From Chloroflexota bacterium (lineage in GTDB: Bacteria > Chloroflexota > UBA6077 > CF-72): 23,093 nt of DNA. A program made the position numbers and the translations under genes. Numbering within the stretch: the first letter of the stretch is position 1; each line of letters begins with the position of its first letter. The stretch covers positions 1-23,093 of the forward strand of contig JAFAPL010000194.1 of the NCBI GenBank assembly GCA_019247135.1, given 5' to 3'. Shown here piece after piece: positions 1 through 7,632 of this stretch. The notes below the pieces were generated by a model. It was not told the DNA's origin and did no database searches. It was given only the letters and a program-made list of their open reading frames with translations.

Positions 1-147
1 AGCCAGGCCGCGTACGACCGGCTGATCGAGAACGCACGCCTGCGAGGCGACGCCCTCGTGTTGCGGCGCATTGTCGAACGTTACGAGAAGGCCGCCGCGC
101 AGTTCGGCTTGTTGCCCAGCCGTTACAGTCGCGAGCACCGCGCCTGA
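1..147 (+). CDS. C-terminal fragment of an unidentified protein
   Basis: An open frame enters from the left edge and ends at TGA 145-147, giving the last 48 residues of a protein. The tail is charged and looks alpha-helical (YDRLIENARLRGDALVLRRI, then VERYEKAAAQFG). The family cannot be named from this fragment. There is no hydrophobic segment. The open frame, the codon use and the following non-coding stretch support a real 3' end. The next gene begins almost 290 bp later, so the two are probably transcribed separately. Confidence 0.6.
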   Translation, partial: SQAAYDRLIENARLRGDALVLRRIVERYEKAAAQFGLLPSRYSREHRA

Positions 148-435
148 CCCCTCCGGTCGGGTTCCGGCGGCTCGGCAACTCCTCAACGAAGGTTGAGCAG
201 GATTGAGTGAGCCCGCGAATGGCGGCCGATGATGGCGGTGGGCAGTTTACTTGGTATCGAGGAGTCCTCGAGGCGTTACGTAAACGTGAGTTTTCTGTGA
301 GGTGTTGTCTTGTGAGATCCCCGCTCAGCTCCGCCAAGGCATTGATCATCCGTGTAGTCCCGCATCTGTCGAGTGTCAGCTTCGCGATTGCGTTAGCTAT
401 GGCTTGCGCTAGATCTAACGGATGGGGCAACTAGC
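148..435. other. Intergenic region, no convincing gene
   Basis: This stretch separates the first fragment from the small NHLP-like gene. Short frames exist but show no recognisable protein. It contains GTGAG at 286-290, 297-301 and 312-316. It also has a CGTTAG (391-396) facing a CTAACG (415-420), the second inside TCTAACGGA. This resembles the core of the repeats upstream of hsp20 near 22732-22797. I could not identify a clear -35/-10 pair. A promoter for the downstream gene is expected here by position only. Confidence 0.4.
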
Positions 436-732
436 ATGCTTGACGGCCACGATCCACTCCCGAGCGAGTCGGCGGCGTCCGACCTTCGGCGCCAGATCGA
501 TCGTTCCGTCTCACGGGCGCTCGTTGACCGTGACTACCAACAACGCTTGCTCGCGGATCCGACCGTGCTCCTGGAGGGGCGCGGTTGTCCGCCGCAGCAC
601 TTTCTGCACCTGCGCGGTATCAGAGCCGAAAGCTTGACGGACTTTGCTCGTCAGGCCGAGGCGCTCTTCTGGCTGGACCGCCGACCGCACCTGCAGGAGG
701 AGGAGCAGCGGCCCGCCGCCGCGGCCATCTAG
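436..732 (+). CDS. Small Os1348/NHLP-clan-like protein
   Basis: This 98-residue protein has a central segment around residues 25-75 with the pattern ALVDRDYQQRLLADP, then a gap, HLRGI, and SLTDFARQAEALF. That layout (dxxfrxrLLaDP followed by a short helix with L-x-x-I) resembles the small Os1348/NHLP-clan proteins of Chloroflexota and actinobacteria, which relate to nitrile-hydratase-like leader peptides. The function of these stand-alone proteins is not established. The tail is Glu- and Ala-rich, with no Gly-Gly leader cleavage site and no Cys/Ser/Thr-rich core, so it is unlikely to be a peptide natural-product precursor itself. A GGGG stretch about 8 nt upstream of the ATG can serve as ribosome binding site. 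Its TAG overlaps the leuS stop on the other strand. Confidence 0.55.
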   Translation: MLDGHDPLPSESAASDLRRQIDRSVSRALVDRDYQQRLLADPTVLLEGRGCPPQHFLHLRGIRAESLTDFARQAEALFWLDRRPHLQEEEQRPAAAAI

Positions 733-3278
733 CGGGCGACGACGTTCGCGAGCTTTCCGGGAACGACGATCACCCGCTGTACGCTCGCGCCGTCGGCTGT
801 CAGTTGTCGCACTTTCGGGAGCGCGAGCACGAGCTCGCGCACCTGCGCTTCGTCGCGCGCGACATCAGCCGCCACGAGTACCTGATCACGCACCTTGCCA
901 TTGACCTGGACCACGAGCGTGACCTGAGCCTGCGCCAACAACGCGTCGTTGTATGTCGGCCAGGCCTGCTGATGAATGCTGTACGGCAAGCTCAGTACGC
1001 CCGTCCACAGCTCCTCGGCAATGTGGGGAAACACCGGCGCGGCTACCAGCAGCAGGGAGCGAATTGCTTCGTTCCACGCGTCCCGACCGACAGCACGCTC
1101 GGAAGATGCTCGTTTCAGCTCATTGCGCAGGATCATCAGCTTTGCGATGCTGGTGTTGAAGCGAAAGCCTTCGAGGTCTTGCGTGATGCCCTTGATCGCG
1201 AGGTGCACCTGACGCCTGACTGCGGCGTCAGCCGCTCCCTGGTCCTGTGAAGGCGCCGGCGCGGACGCCAGGTTCCAGATGTCGCGCAGCAGGTCCTGAA
1301 TACCGCTCAGCGCTGACGTGCTGATCGTCCCGCCTTGATCCCACGGGCCGAGGAACGCCAGCCACCCGCGCACGGCATCTGCTCCCGAGGCTTCGACGTG
1401 TTCGTCCGGATTGACCACATTGCCGTGGCTCTTGGACATGCGTTTACCGTCCGTGCCGAGCACTTCGCCCTGGTTGTAGAGGCGCTTGAACGGCTCGCGG
1501 AAGTCGAGCATTCCCAGGTCCTTCAGGACCCGAGTGAAGAAGCGGCTGTACAGCAGGTGCATGACCGCATGCTCGGCGCCACCCATGTACTGGTCCACCG
1601 GCAACCAGTATCTGACTCTGGCCGGGTCGAAGGGCTCATCGTCCCGATCCGGCGATGCGTACCGCAGGAAGTACCACGAGGAGTCCATGAACGTGTCCAT
1701 CGTGTCGGTCTCGCGCTTGGCCGGGCCACCGCACTTCGGGCACGTCGTGTTGACGAAGCTGGCGCTGGTGGCGAGGGGATTGCCTTCCGCCCCCGCAGCT
1801 GGGTTGAAGTCGACATCCGCCGGCAGGCGTACGGGCAGTTGATCCTCAGGAACAGGCTGCGTCCCGTCAGTCGGACAGTACACGACGGGAATGGGGGTGC
1901 CCCAGTAGCGCTGGCGAGACACCAGCCAGTCGCGCATGCGGTAGTTCACGCGGCGGCGACCAACGCCGCGTTCTTCGAACCAATCAGCGATGCGTTCCCA
2001 GGCTTCGTCGTTGGGTAGCCCGTTGAACTCGCCCGAGTTGACCATGACCCCGGGGTCGACGTAGGCGTGGTTACCTGGCAATTCATCCGCCGTGATGTCG
2101 TCCGGCGCGTCTGGGGGCCGCACCACGACACGAATCGGCAAGCCGAGCTTGCGCGCGAACTCCCAGTCGCGCTCGTCGGATGCAGGCACGGCCATGATCG
2201 CACCCGTGCCGTACTGGGCCAGCACGTAGTCGGCGATCCAGATCGGCAGGCGCTCGCCAGTGGCCGGGTTGATGGCGTAACTGCCTATCGGCACGCCTGT
2301 CTTCTCGCGTTCCGTGGACATGCGCTCGATCTCGGTCGCCCGTCGCGACTGGTCGACATACTGCTCGACCTGCGCGCGATGCTCTGGCGTGGTGAGCCGC
2401 TCCACGAGCGGATGCTCCGGCGCGAGGACCACGTATGTCATCCCGAAGACCGTGTCGACTCGGGTCGTGAAGACGCTGATGTTCAGGTCAGGATGGTCGA
2501 AGACGGGCAGATCGAACTCAACACCTTCGCTGCGGCCAATCCAGTTGGTCTGCATCGACACGATGCGCTCCGGCCAGTCGATTTCCGAGAAGTCGAGCAG
2601 ATCATCCGCGTACTTCGTGATGCGGAAGAACCATTGCTCGAGATCCCGTTTCGAGACCACCGACTCGCATCGCCAGCAGCGTCCGTTGTGCACCTGTTCA
2701 TTGGCCAGCACGCCGTGATTCGGGCACCAGTTCACCGGCGCCTTCTGGCGGTAGGCCAGTCCACGCTCGAGAAACTTCAAGAAGAACCACTGGTTCCACT
2801 TGTAATACTCGGGCAGGCAGGTCGCGACCTCTTTGGTCCAGTCGTAAGAGCCGCCCATCGTCCGCCATTGGCGCTCCATGCGGCCGATGTTCTCCATCGT
2901 CCACGTATAAGGATGGGTACCGCTCTTGATGGCCGCGCCTTCGGCCGGCAGCCCGAACGCGTCGAAGCCAGGTGGGAACAGGACGTTGTAGCCCTGCATG
3001 CGGCGAAATCGGACGTGTACGTCAGCCAGCGAGAAGTTCCACCAGTGACCGAGGTGAAGGTCGCCGCTCGTGTACGGAAACATCACGAGCCCGTAGAACT
3101 TCGGACGCGAGGCATCGGGCTCGGCTTCGTAGAGCTTGTCGGCTTCCCAGCGTGCCTGCCACTTCGGCTCGATGGCCCGGTGGTCATAGCTCTGCTGCGG
3201 CCTGGCCGGTGCGGCCGCGCCCCGCGGAGTCGGAGACGGAGCGTGGGGATGCGAACCTGTAGGGGCAACGCGGGCCAT
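729..3278 (-). CDS. leuS: Leucyl-tRNA synthetase
   Basis: The product charges tRNA(Leu) with leucine in the cytoplasm. From the ATG at 3278 it is 849 residues, the usual size. The class I HIGH motif is HLGH at residues 75-78, preceded by MFPYTSGD. The KMSKS motif is KRMSKS at 612-617. The CP1 editing domain is seen in GTGAIMAVPASDERDWEFA. Cysteine pairs (WCPNHG...CWRC and CPKCGG) suggest zinc knuckles as in Thermus-type LeuRS. The frame stays open upstream to 3398, but that stretch lies over the divergent SUI1 gene, so I chose the inner ATG. The first 30 residues (Pro/Ala/His-rich) precede the conserved YDHRAIEPKW and look like a non-conserved extension. Confidence 0.97.
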   Translation of the reverse strand: MARVAPTGSHPHAPSPTPRGAAAPARPQQSYDHRAIEPKWQARWEADKLYEAEPDASRPKFYGLVMFPYTSGDLHLGHWWNFSLADVHVRFRRMQGYNVLFPPGFDAFGLPAEGAAIKSGTHPYTWTMENIGRMERQWRTMGGSYDWTKEVATCLPEYYKWNQWFFLKFLERGLAYRQKAPVNWCPNHGVLANEQVHNGRCWRCESVVSKRDLEQWFFRITKYADDLLDFSEIDWPERIVSMQTNWIGRSEGVEFDLPVFDHPDLNISVFTTRVDTVFGMTYVVLAPEHPLVERLTTPEHRAQVEQYVDQSRRATEIERMSTEREKTGVPIGSYAINPATGERLPIWIADYVLAQYGTGAIMAVPASDERDWEFARKLGLPIRVVVRPPDAPDDITADELPGNHAYVDPGVMVNSGEFNGLPNDEAWERIADWFEERGVGRRRVNYRMRDWLVSRQRYWGTPIPVVYCPTDGTQPVPEDQLPVRLPADVDFNPAAGAEGNPLATSASFVNTTCPKCGGPAKRETDTMDTFMDSSWYFLRYASPDRDDEPFDPARVRYWLPVDQYMGGAEHAVMHLLYSRFFTRVLKDLGMLDFREPFKRLYNQGEVLGTDGKRMSKSHGNVVNPDEHVEASGADAVRGWLAFLGPWDQGGTISTSALSGIQDLLRDIWNLASAPAPSQDQGAADAAVRRQVHLAIKGITQDLEGFRFNTSIAKLMILRNELKRASSERAVGRDAWNEAIRSLLLVAAPVFPHIAEELWTGVLSLPYSIHQQAWPTYNDALLAQAQVTLVVQVNGKVRDQVLVAADVARDEAQVRELVLALPKVRQLTADGASVQRVIVVPGKLANVVAR

Positions 3279-3292
3279 AATTCGTGAATTGT

Positions 3293-3670
3293 ATGGAACG
3301 ACGCCTGGTGTACGACTCAGATGCCGTCCAGCCAGGGCGCTGCCCGACGTGCGGCAAGCGGCGGGATCGCTGCTCGTGCGCCTCAGAACGCCGAGCACCT
3401 GCGCCCGGCTCTGCCCCGCGAGTGCCTAACGACGGTGTTGTTCGCTTACTGCGTGACCGAAAAGGCCGTGGCGGCAAGACGGTGACGTTGGTGACCGGCC
3501 TCACCGGCTCGGCTGATTCCCTCGCCCGACTGGCCAGCGACCTGAAGCGTCTGTGCGGCACGGGCGGGACACTGCGCGGCGATGTCCTCGAGATGCAAGG
3601 CGACGTGCGCGATCGCTTGCGCCCCGAGCTCGAGCGTCGTGGCTACACGGTCAAAGTCGCGGGCGGCTGA
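3293..3670 (+). CDS. SUI1/eIF1-type translation initiation factor (YciH-like)
   Basis: The 125-residue protein ends in a SUI1 domain: GVVRLLRDRKGRGGKTVTLV, then LARLASDLKRLCGTGGTL, then VLEMQGDVRDRLRPELERRG, closing with VKVAGG. YciH-type proteins bind the 30S subunit and influence start-codon fidelity, but their bacterial role is not fully settled. An N-terminal CPTCGKRRDRCSC motif (about residues 18-30) looks like a small zinc-binding knuckle, known in some bacterial members. A GTG nine bases upstream (3284) is an alternative start. The gene is divergent from leuS, and its 3' end overlaps the convergent methyltransferase by 28 bp. Confidence 0.92.
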   Translation: MERRLVYDSDAVQPGRCPTCGKRRDRCSCASERRAPAPGSAPRVPNDGVVRLLRDRKGRGGKTVTLVTGLTGSADSLARLASDLKRLCGTGGTLRGDVLEMQGDVRDRLRPELERRGYTVKVAGG

Positions 3671-4917
3671 CGCGCGCCGCGCCACGAGATCAGGAAGCGC
3701 GTCCAGCGCTCGTCGACGACCGCCTCGTCCGACTCGGGCATGGCTGCCTGGCCGCGCGGGTACGCGCGGACCTGCAACTGGCCGTCGCCCGGCCTGCCCG
3801 CGGTGTGCCAGTCGCGGACCACGCCCACCAACCGTTCCGCCTGTATCGCCGAGTCCGGCGCCGCCTCGACGTACAGCTCGTGTCCGGTCGCCCAGCCGAG
3901 CAGCGCAATGCCGTCCGGCGCGACGACACCCACCGACCCGCGGATGCGCTCCGTAGTCCCGAACAGGTCAGGCACCGCGGAATCCCCGGCCTCCGCATAC
4001 ACCATGCACACCGTCGGCTCGTGGACGACCAGCCACACATGCAGCGCATCGCGAATGTCGTCGAGTGTTGCCGACACACCCGTCAGCCACCGCTCGCGCG
4101 GCTGCCGCAGCCAGTGCGCGATTCGCTCTGACGGCAATGAGAAAGTGTCGTCCGGCGGCGTGACGCTGAGTGTCCCGCGCGGACCCGACTCGACCAGCAC
4201 CGTCGGTCCCGCCAGCAAACCGCGCAACGGGATGAACGCGCACGCCTGTACCGAGATACTGACCAGGTGGTGATCCTCTGGCCGAAACGCGATTGACCTT
4301 TGTGGCCCACGGATGCGGAGCGGCAGGACCAGGCGTCCGTCAGGGCGGAGCTGTTCGCGCCAGGCGGGTGCGATGTCGCGGCTCCCGACCGTCAACATGA
4401 TCCGGTCGAACGTTCTCTCACATTCAGACTCCAGCGCAGAATCCGCCGACCGCTCCGGGCAGCCGAGTGCCCCATCTCGGACGAGCGCGCGCACTGTCGG
4501 AAAACCCGCGGCGCGCAAATGGTCTTTCGCTGCCGCCACGATGTCCTCGTCGATATCGAGCGTCGTGACCGATCCCGTTGGACCGACGATGTGTGCGAGC
4601 AGCGCGGCGTTGTATCCGGTTCCGGCGCCGATCTCGAGTACGCGGTGGCCCGGCTGGGCGTCCAGTTGCTCGAGCATGATCGCCATCACGTTCGGCGCTG
4701 AGGCCGAGCTGACCCCGACGCCGTCGACGCGCTTGGTCACGATCGCGTCGGCGCTGCGATATACCTCCTCGAGATCCACGCCTGGCACGAAGAGCTCGCG
4801 CGGGACCGCCTCCAGCGCCGCCGACACCCGCTCGGAATGCAGGTGGCCGTCGGCGCGCAACACCTCCACGAGCCGTCGCCGCAGCGCGCGCGTGTCAGGG
4901 CGGCTGGCCGGGCCCAC
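3643..4917 (-). CDS. PCMT-like methyltransferase with long C-terminal extension
   Basis: The N-terminal half matches protein-L-isoaspartate O-methyltransferases, which use S-adenosylmethionine to methylate damaged aspartyl residues. It shows AVPRELFVP (residues 37-45), a SAM-binding motif I VLEIGAGTGYN (93-103), VTTLDID for motif II, and LRPDGRLVLPL. Classical PCMT is about 210 residues, whereas this one is 424. The extra half (roughly 215-424) contains PSERIAHWLRQP, WLVVHEPTV and LLGWATGHELYVEA and has no motif I recognise. Actinobacterial PCMT-like proteins of about 400 residues, including those of the FxLD lanthipeptide systems, have a comparable layout, but no FxLD precursor is visible here. 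The start is GTG with no clear Shine-Dalgarno sequence. PCMT fold is certain, substrate is not. Confidence 0.85.
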   Translation of the reverse strand: MGPASRPDTRALRRRLVEVLRADGHLHSERVSAALEAVPRELFVPGVDLEEVYRSADAIVTKRVDGVGVSSASAPNVMAIMLEQLDAQPGHRVLEIGAGTGYNAALLAHIVGPTGSVTTLDIDEDIVAAAKDHLRAAGFPTVRALVRDGALGCPERSADSALESECERTFDRIMLTVGSRDIAPAWREQLRPDGRLVLPLRIRGPQRSIAFRPEDHHLVSISVQACAFIPLRGLLAGPTVLVESGPRGTLSVTPPDDTFSLPSERIAHWLRQPRERWLTGVSATLDDIRDALHVWLVVHEPTVCMVYAEAGDSAVPDLFGTTERIRGSVGVVAPDGIALLGWATGHELYVEAAPDSAIQAERLVGVVRDWHTAGRPGDGQLQVRAYPRGQAAMPESDEAVVDERWTRFLISWRGARQPPATLTV

Positions 4918-4969
4918 TCAGGGATATTCGCACACCCGATGATCGCCTCTGATTCATACTTCATCGCGT

Positions 4970-5521
4970 ATGAGCAGCGAGCAGCCTGTTGTCGTCGCCG
5001 TGAGCCGTGACGCGAAGCACGCCATGATCAAGCCAACGCAGGAAGCCATCCGTTTGCTCGAAGGCCTCGGCGTCGAAGGCGACGCGCATCTGGGTGAAAC
5101 CGTCCAGCATCGATCGCGCGTGGCGCGCAATCCACGTCAGCCGAACCTGCGGCAGGTGCACCTGATCCATGCTGAGCTGCACGACGAGCTTCGGGCCTCG
5201 GGGCTCGACATTCGCGCGGGCGAAATGGGCGAAAACGTCACGACGCGGGGCGTCGACCTGCTCGGGCTGCCCACGCGTACGCGTCTCCGACTTGGGGCCT
5301 CGGCAATCGTCGAGATCACGGGTTTGCGCAATCCGTGCACGCAGCTCGATCGCGTTCAACCGGGCCTGATGAACGCCACTCTCGACCGCGACGCCGATGG
5401 CAACATCGTGCGTAAAGCGGGCGTGATGGCCATCGTCGTGGCCGGCGGCGAGGTTCAGCCTGGCGACCCGATTACGATCGAGCTGCCGGCGTACCCGCAC
5501 ACGAAGCTCGAACCGGTGTAA
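4970..5521 (+). CDS. MOSC domain-containing protein
   Basis: This is a 183-residue single-domain protein. MOSC domains are related to the C-terminal domain of molybdenum cofactor sulfurases and are thought to handle sulfur or the molybdenum cofactor through a conserved cysteine. Supporting motifs are GVEGDAHLGETVQHRSR (about residues 34-50), QVHLIHAELHDEL, AGEMGENVTTRGVDLLGL (83-100), RLGASAIVEITGLRNPC with Cys123, and the closing AGGEVQPGDPITIELP. It has no signal peptide or membrane segment. It is divergent from the methyltransferase gene across 52 bp, so a bidirectional control region must lie there. No molybdoenzyme gene is present nearby, so its partner is unknown. Confidence 0.9.
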   Translation: MSSEQPVVVAVSRDAKHAMIKPTQEAIRLLEGLGVEGDAHLGETVQHRSRVARNPRQPNLRQVHLIHAELHDELRASGLDIRAGEMGENVTTRGVDLLGLPTRTRLRLGASAIVEITGLRNPCTQLDRVQPGLMNATLDRDADGNIVRKAGVMAIVVAGGEVQPGDPITIELPAYPHTKLEPV

Positions 5522-5577
5522 ATCGGCCCGGGCCTCGAGCGCCCGGCATGCGTCCTGCGCAGGGGGCGCGCAGACGT

Positions 5578-6114
5578 ATGTCTGCAACGCACGGCAACTT
5601 GCACGAAGCCACGCGCCCCCCGCGGCAGCTGTTCAACGAGCACGCCGAGACGCGCGCCGCCAAATTGACCTTGATGTCACTGTTCCTCGGCGTGCTCGCC
5701 ACGTTCGCCGGGCGCGTTGTCAAACGCGAGCACGACGTGATGCTCAAACCTTTCGACCTGCTGATGCTCGGTCTGACGAGCTTCAGGATCGGCCGCATGA
5801 TCGCTTTCGAGGGCGTCGCCGCTCCGCTGCGCGAGCCGTTCACGGATACGCGACCAGACGGCAGCGGCGCAGGCCAAACAGTGGTCGCGAGCGGCACGGG
5901 CGTGCGCCGCGTTGTCGGTGAGCTGATGTCGTGCCCCATCTGTCTGGGCACATGGGTCGCGGCGGGTTTGGTGTACGGGCTCCATCTGATGCCGCGGCCG
6001 ACGCGAGTGCTCATGGCGGTTATGAGCACCACGGGGGTCGCCGAGCTCGTCTACTCGGTGACCGAAGTGCTCGACTGGAACGCGCGCGCCTCACGTCGCC
6101 AGTGTGGCCAGTAG
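5578..6114 (+). CDS. DUF1360 family membrane protein
   Basis: The product is 178 residues from the ATG at 5578; an upstream in-frame ATG at 5548 is possible but would add ten basic residues. Hydrophobic segments are seen around residues 32-45, 60-77, 124-138 and 143-160. The motifs LMLGLTSFRIGRMIAFEG, PLREPF and GELMSCPICLGTWVAAG are typical of DUF1360, found in the sporulation protein YjcA of Bacillus and in many non-sporulating bacteria. The biochemical role is unknown. The CPICLG cysteines could bind a metal. The gene follows the MOSC gene by about 56 bp and precedes the tiny membrane protein by 13 bp, so the three may be cotranscribed. Confidence 0.85.
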   Translation: MSATHGNLHEATRPPRQLFNEHAETRAAKLTLMSLFLGVLATFAGRVVKREHDVMLKPFDLLMLGLTSFRIGRMIAFEGVAAPLREPFTDTRPDGSGAGQTVVASGTGVRRVVGELMSCPICLGTWVAAGLVYGLHLMPRPTRVLMAVMSTTGVAELVYSVTEVLDWNARASRRQCGQ

Positions 6115-6127
6115 TTAAGCTGAAGGC

Positions 6128-6343
6128 GTGGCCCGGGGCTACTCAGGACGACGTGGCAGCGGACTCGATCTCGCTGAACTGATCAGCGTCCTTCTGCTGG
6201 GCGTGATCGGCCTCTGGGGCGCGTGGTTTGGCGTGCAATCGCTGATCACGTTGTGGTTTCCGGTGAATGTCGCGTATCTGCTGGCCGGGCTCGTCGTAGC
6301 GGGCGTATCAGTGCTCGTCGGCCGCGCTCTGCTGCGGCGCTAG
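6128..6343 (+). CDS. Small two-helix membrane protein, unknown
   Basis: This 71-residue protein begins at GTG 6128 and carries two predicted membrane segments: residues about 17-39 (ISVLLLGVIGLWGAWFGVQS) and 46-68 (VAYLLAGLVVAGVSVLVGRA). The N-terminus is basic and the end is RALLRR, so both ends may face the cytoplasm. I do not recognise the family. Its position 13 bp behind the DUF1360 gene suggests cotranscription. Its last 36 bp overlap the end of the convergent acetyltransferase gene, which is unusual but supported by clear coding on both strands. Confidence 0.6.
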   Translation: MARGYSGRRGSGLDLAELISVLLLGVIGLWGAWFGVQSLITLWFPVNVAYLLAGLVVAGVSVLVGRALLRR

Positions 6344-6802
6344 CCGCTTCCAGTACAACGCCTCGTCCAGATCGGACCAGACCAGGCCCGGCAGGTCGCC
6401 GACATGCCGGTAGCCGTGGCGCTCATAAAACCGTCTGGCGCGAGTGTTGTCGATGGTCGCAAGGAGGTACAGGTGGTTTGCACGTGCGCGTGAACGCTCC
6501 TCTGCCTCATCGAGTAGTTGACTGCCCACCCGGTGGCCCTGTGCGGGTCCCGCAACCAGCAGCAAGCGCAGATATGCGGCACCGTTCAACATCCGCGGCG
6601 CGAAACTCAGCCAGGCAAACCCCAGCGGTGGCCAAACCCCATCTTCGCGCGCGAGCAGGACGAGGTCGTCGCAAGCGAACGCGTCATCCAGCGCGACAGA
6701 AGAGCTCTCGAACGTCGTGCGATAGCGGGCCAGGAGCGGAGAATCTGTCATCAGCCGGGCGAGCGCTGGTACATCGGACCTCTCGGCCAGGCAGATGCGC
6801 AT
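6308..6802 (-). CDS. GNAT family N-acetyltransferase
   Basis: The 164-residue product begins MRICLAERSDVPALARLM, a typical GNAT start. GNAT enzymes transfer an acetyl group from acetyl-CoA to an amine. The CoA-binding region is seen in LRLLLVAGPAQGHRVGSQLL (Q/RxxGxG/A-like QGHRVG), followed by NHLYLLATIDNTRARRFYERHGYRHVGDLPG, the classic end of the fold. The frame is open upstream, but the ATG at 6802 overlaps the stop codon of the upstream permease as TGATG, which indicates translational coupling. It is thus the last gene of the ABC transporter operon. The substrate is not predictable; a link to an imported peptide or amine is only a hypothesis. Confidence 0.88.
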   Translation of the reverse strand: MRICLAERSDVPALARLMTDSPLLARYRTTFESSSVALDDAFACDDLVLLAREDGVWPPLGFAWLSFAPRMLNGAAYLRLLLVAGPAQGHRVGSQLLDEAEERSRARANHLYLLATIDNTRARRFYERHGYRHVGDLPGLVWSDLDEALYWKRLAPQQSAADEH

Positions 6803-7632
6803 CAGCGCTGTCTCAAGCGCGGATCGAGCACATCGCGCAAGCCGTCGCCGAGCAGATTGAAGCCGAGCACGGCAAACATGATCGCCGCGCCAGGGAAGAC
6901 CGCGAGGTGCGGCGCCAGCTCCAGATTTTGCCGCCCCTCGTTGAGCATCACGCCCCACGATGGCGCCGGGGGTTGCGCCGACAGGCCGAGAAACGACAGC
7001 GCGGCTTCCGTGAGCACCGCCCAGGACAGCGCGATGCTGGCCTGCACGATGAGCACGGACAACAGGTTGGGCACGACGTGGACGGTCACGATGCGCGAGC
7101 CGCGTGCACCGAGCGCTCGTGCGGCTTGCACGAATTCTTGCTCCTTGAGCGCGAGCACCGGACCGCGCACAACGCGCGCAAAGATCGGGGTATAGACAAC
7201 GGCAATCGCGATCACGACGTTCGCCGGACTGGGTCCGAGGGCCGCGACCACGCCGAGAGCGAGGAGCACGGCCGGAAACGCGAACAGCACGTCCATGATG
7301 CGCATTACCGCCTGGTCTAGCCAGCCGCCCGCGTAGCCTGCCAGCAAACCGAGTGCGGAGCCCGCGACCAGCGCGATGGCGACCGAGCTGAGTGACACGA
7401 CGAGCGACAGACGCGCGCCAAATACGATTCGGCTAAACAGGTCGCGGCCGAACGTATCGGCTCCGAACGGCATGGACCAGCTTGGGCCGGCCATGCGGTT
7501 GGCGCCGACGATCTGGAGTGGGTTCTTCAGCGGCAGCCAGTCGGCCGCGATCGCGAGGAAGACGTACACACCGACAATTGCCAGACCAACGCAGGTGCTA
7601 CGCGAAGCGAATACGCGGGTCAAGGAAGCCAT
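6802..7632 (-). CDS. ABC transporter permease, DppC/OppC type
   Basis: The 276-residue inner membrane permease belongs to the peptide/nickel ABC importer family. It begins with one membrane helix (residues 12-32), then GADTFGRDLFSRIVFGARLSL, the hallmark region before the core permease domain. Further helices fall near 78-100, 115-135, 137-155, 195-215 and 245-265. The EAA loop that contacts the ATPase is EFVQAARALGARGSRIVTVH, followed by VVPN. The ending GFNLLGDGLRDVLDPRLR is diagnostic of DppC. Its start overlaps the end of the upstream permease gene by 35 bp and its stop overlaps the acetyltransferase start, so translation is coupled through the operon. Confidence 0.95.
   Translation of the reverse strand: MASLTRVFASRSTCVGLAIVGVYVFLAIAADWLPLKNPLQIVGANRMAGPSWSMPFGADTFGRDLFSRIVFGARLSLVVSLSSVAIALVAGSALGLLAGYAGGWLDQAVMRIMDVLFAFPAVLLALGVVAALGPSPANVVIAIAVVYTPIFARVVRGPVLALKEQEFVQAARALGARGSRIVTVHVVPNLLSVLIVQASIALSWAVLTEAALSFLGLSAQPPAPSWGVMLNEGRQNLELAPHLAVFPGAAIMFAVLGFNLLGDGLRDVLDPRLRQR

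Noticed and set aside
207..434. 75-codon frame before the NHLP-like gene
   Set aside because: It has no ribosome binding site, no motif and poor coding character; it is treated as intergenic.
2067..3287. Long plus-strand frame opposite leuS (406 codons)
   Set aside because: It lies entirely antisense to a certain leuS and shows no recognisable domain. High GC makes such shadow frames common.
6223..7320. Plus-strand 365-codon frame opposite the GNAT and permease genes
   Set aside because: It shows Arg/His-rich composition and no motifs, and both opposite genes are well supported.
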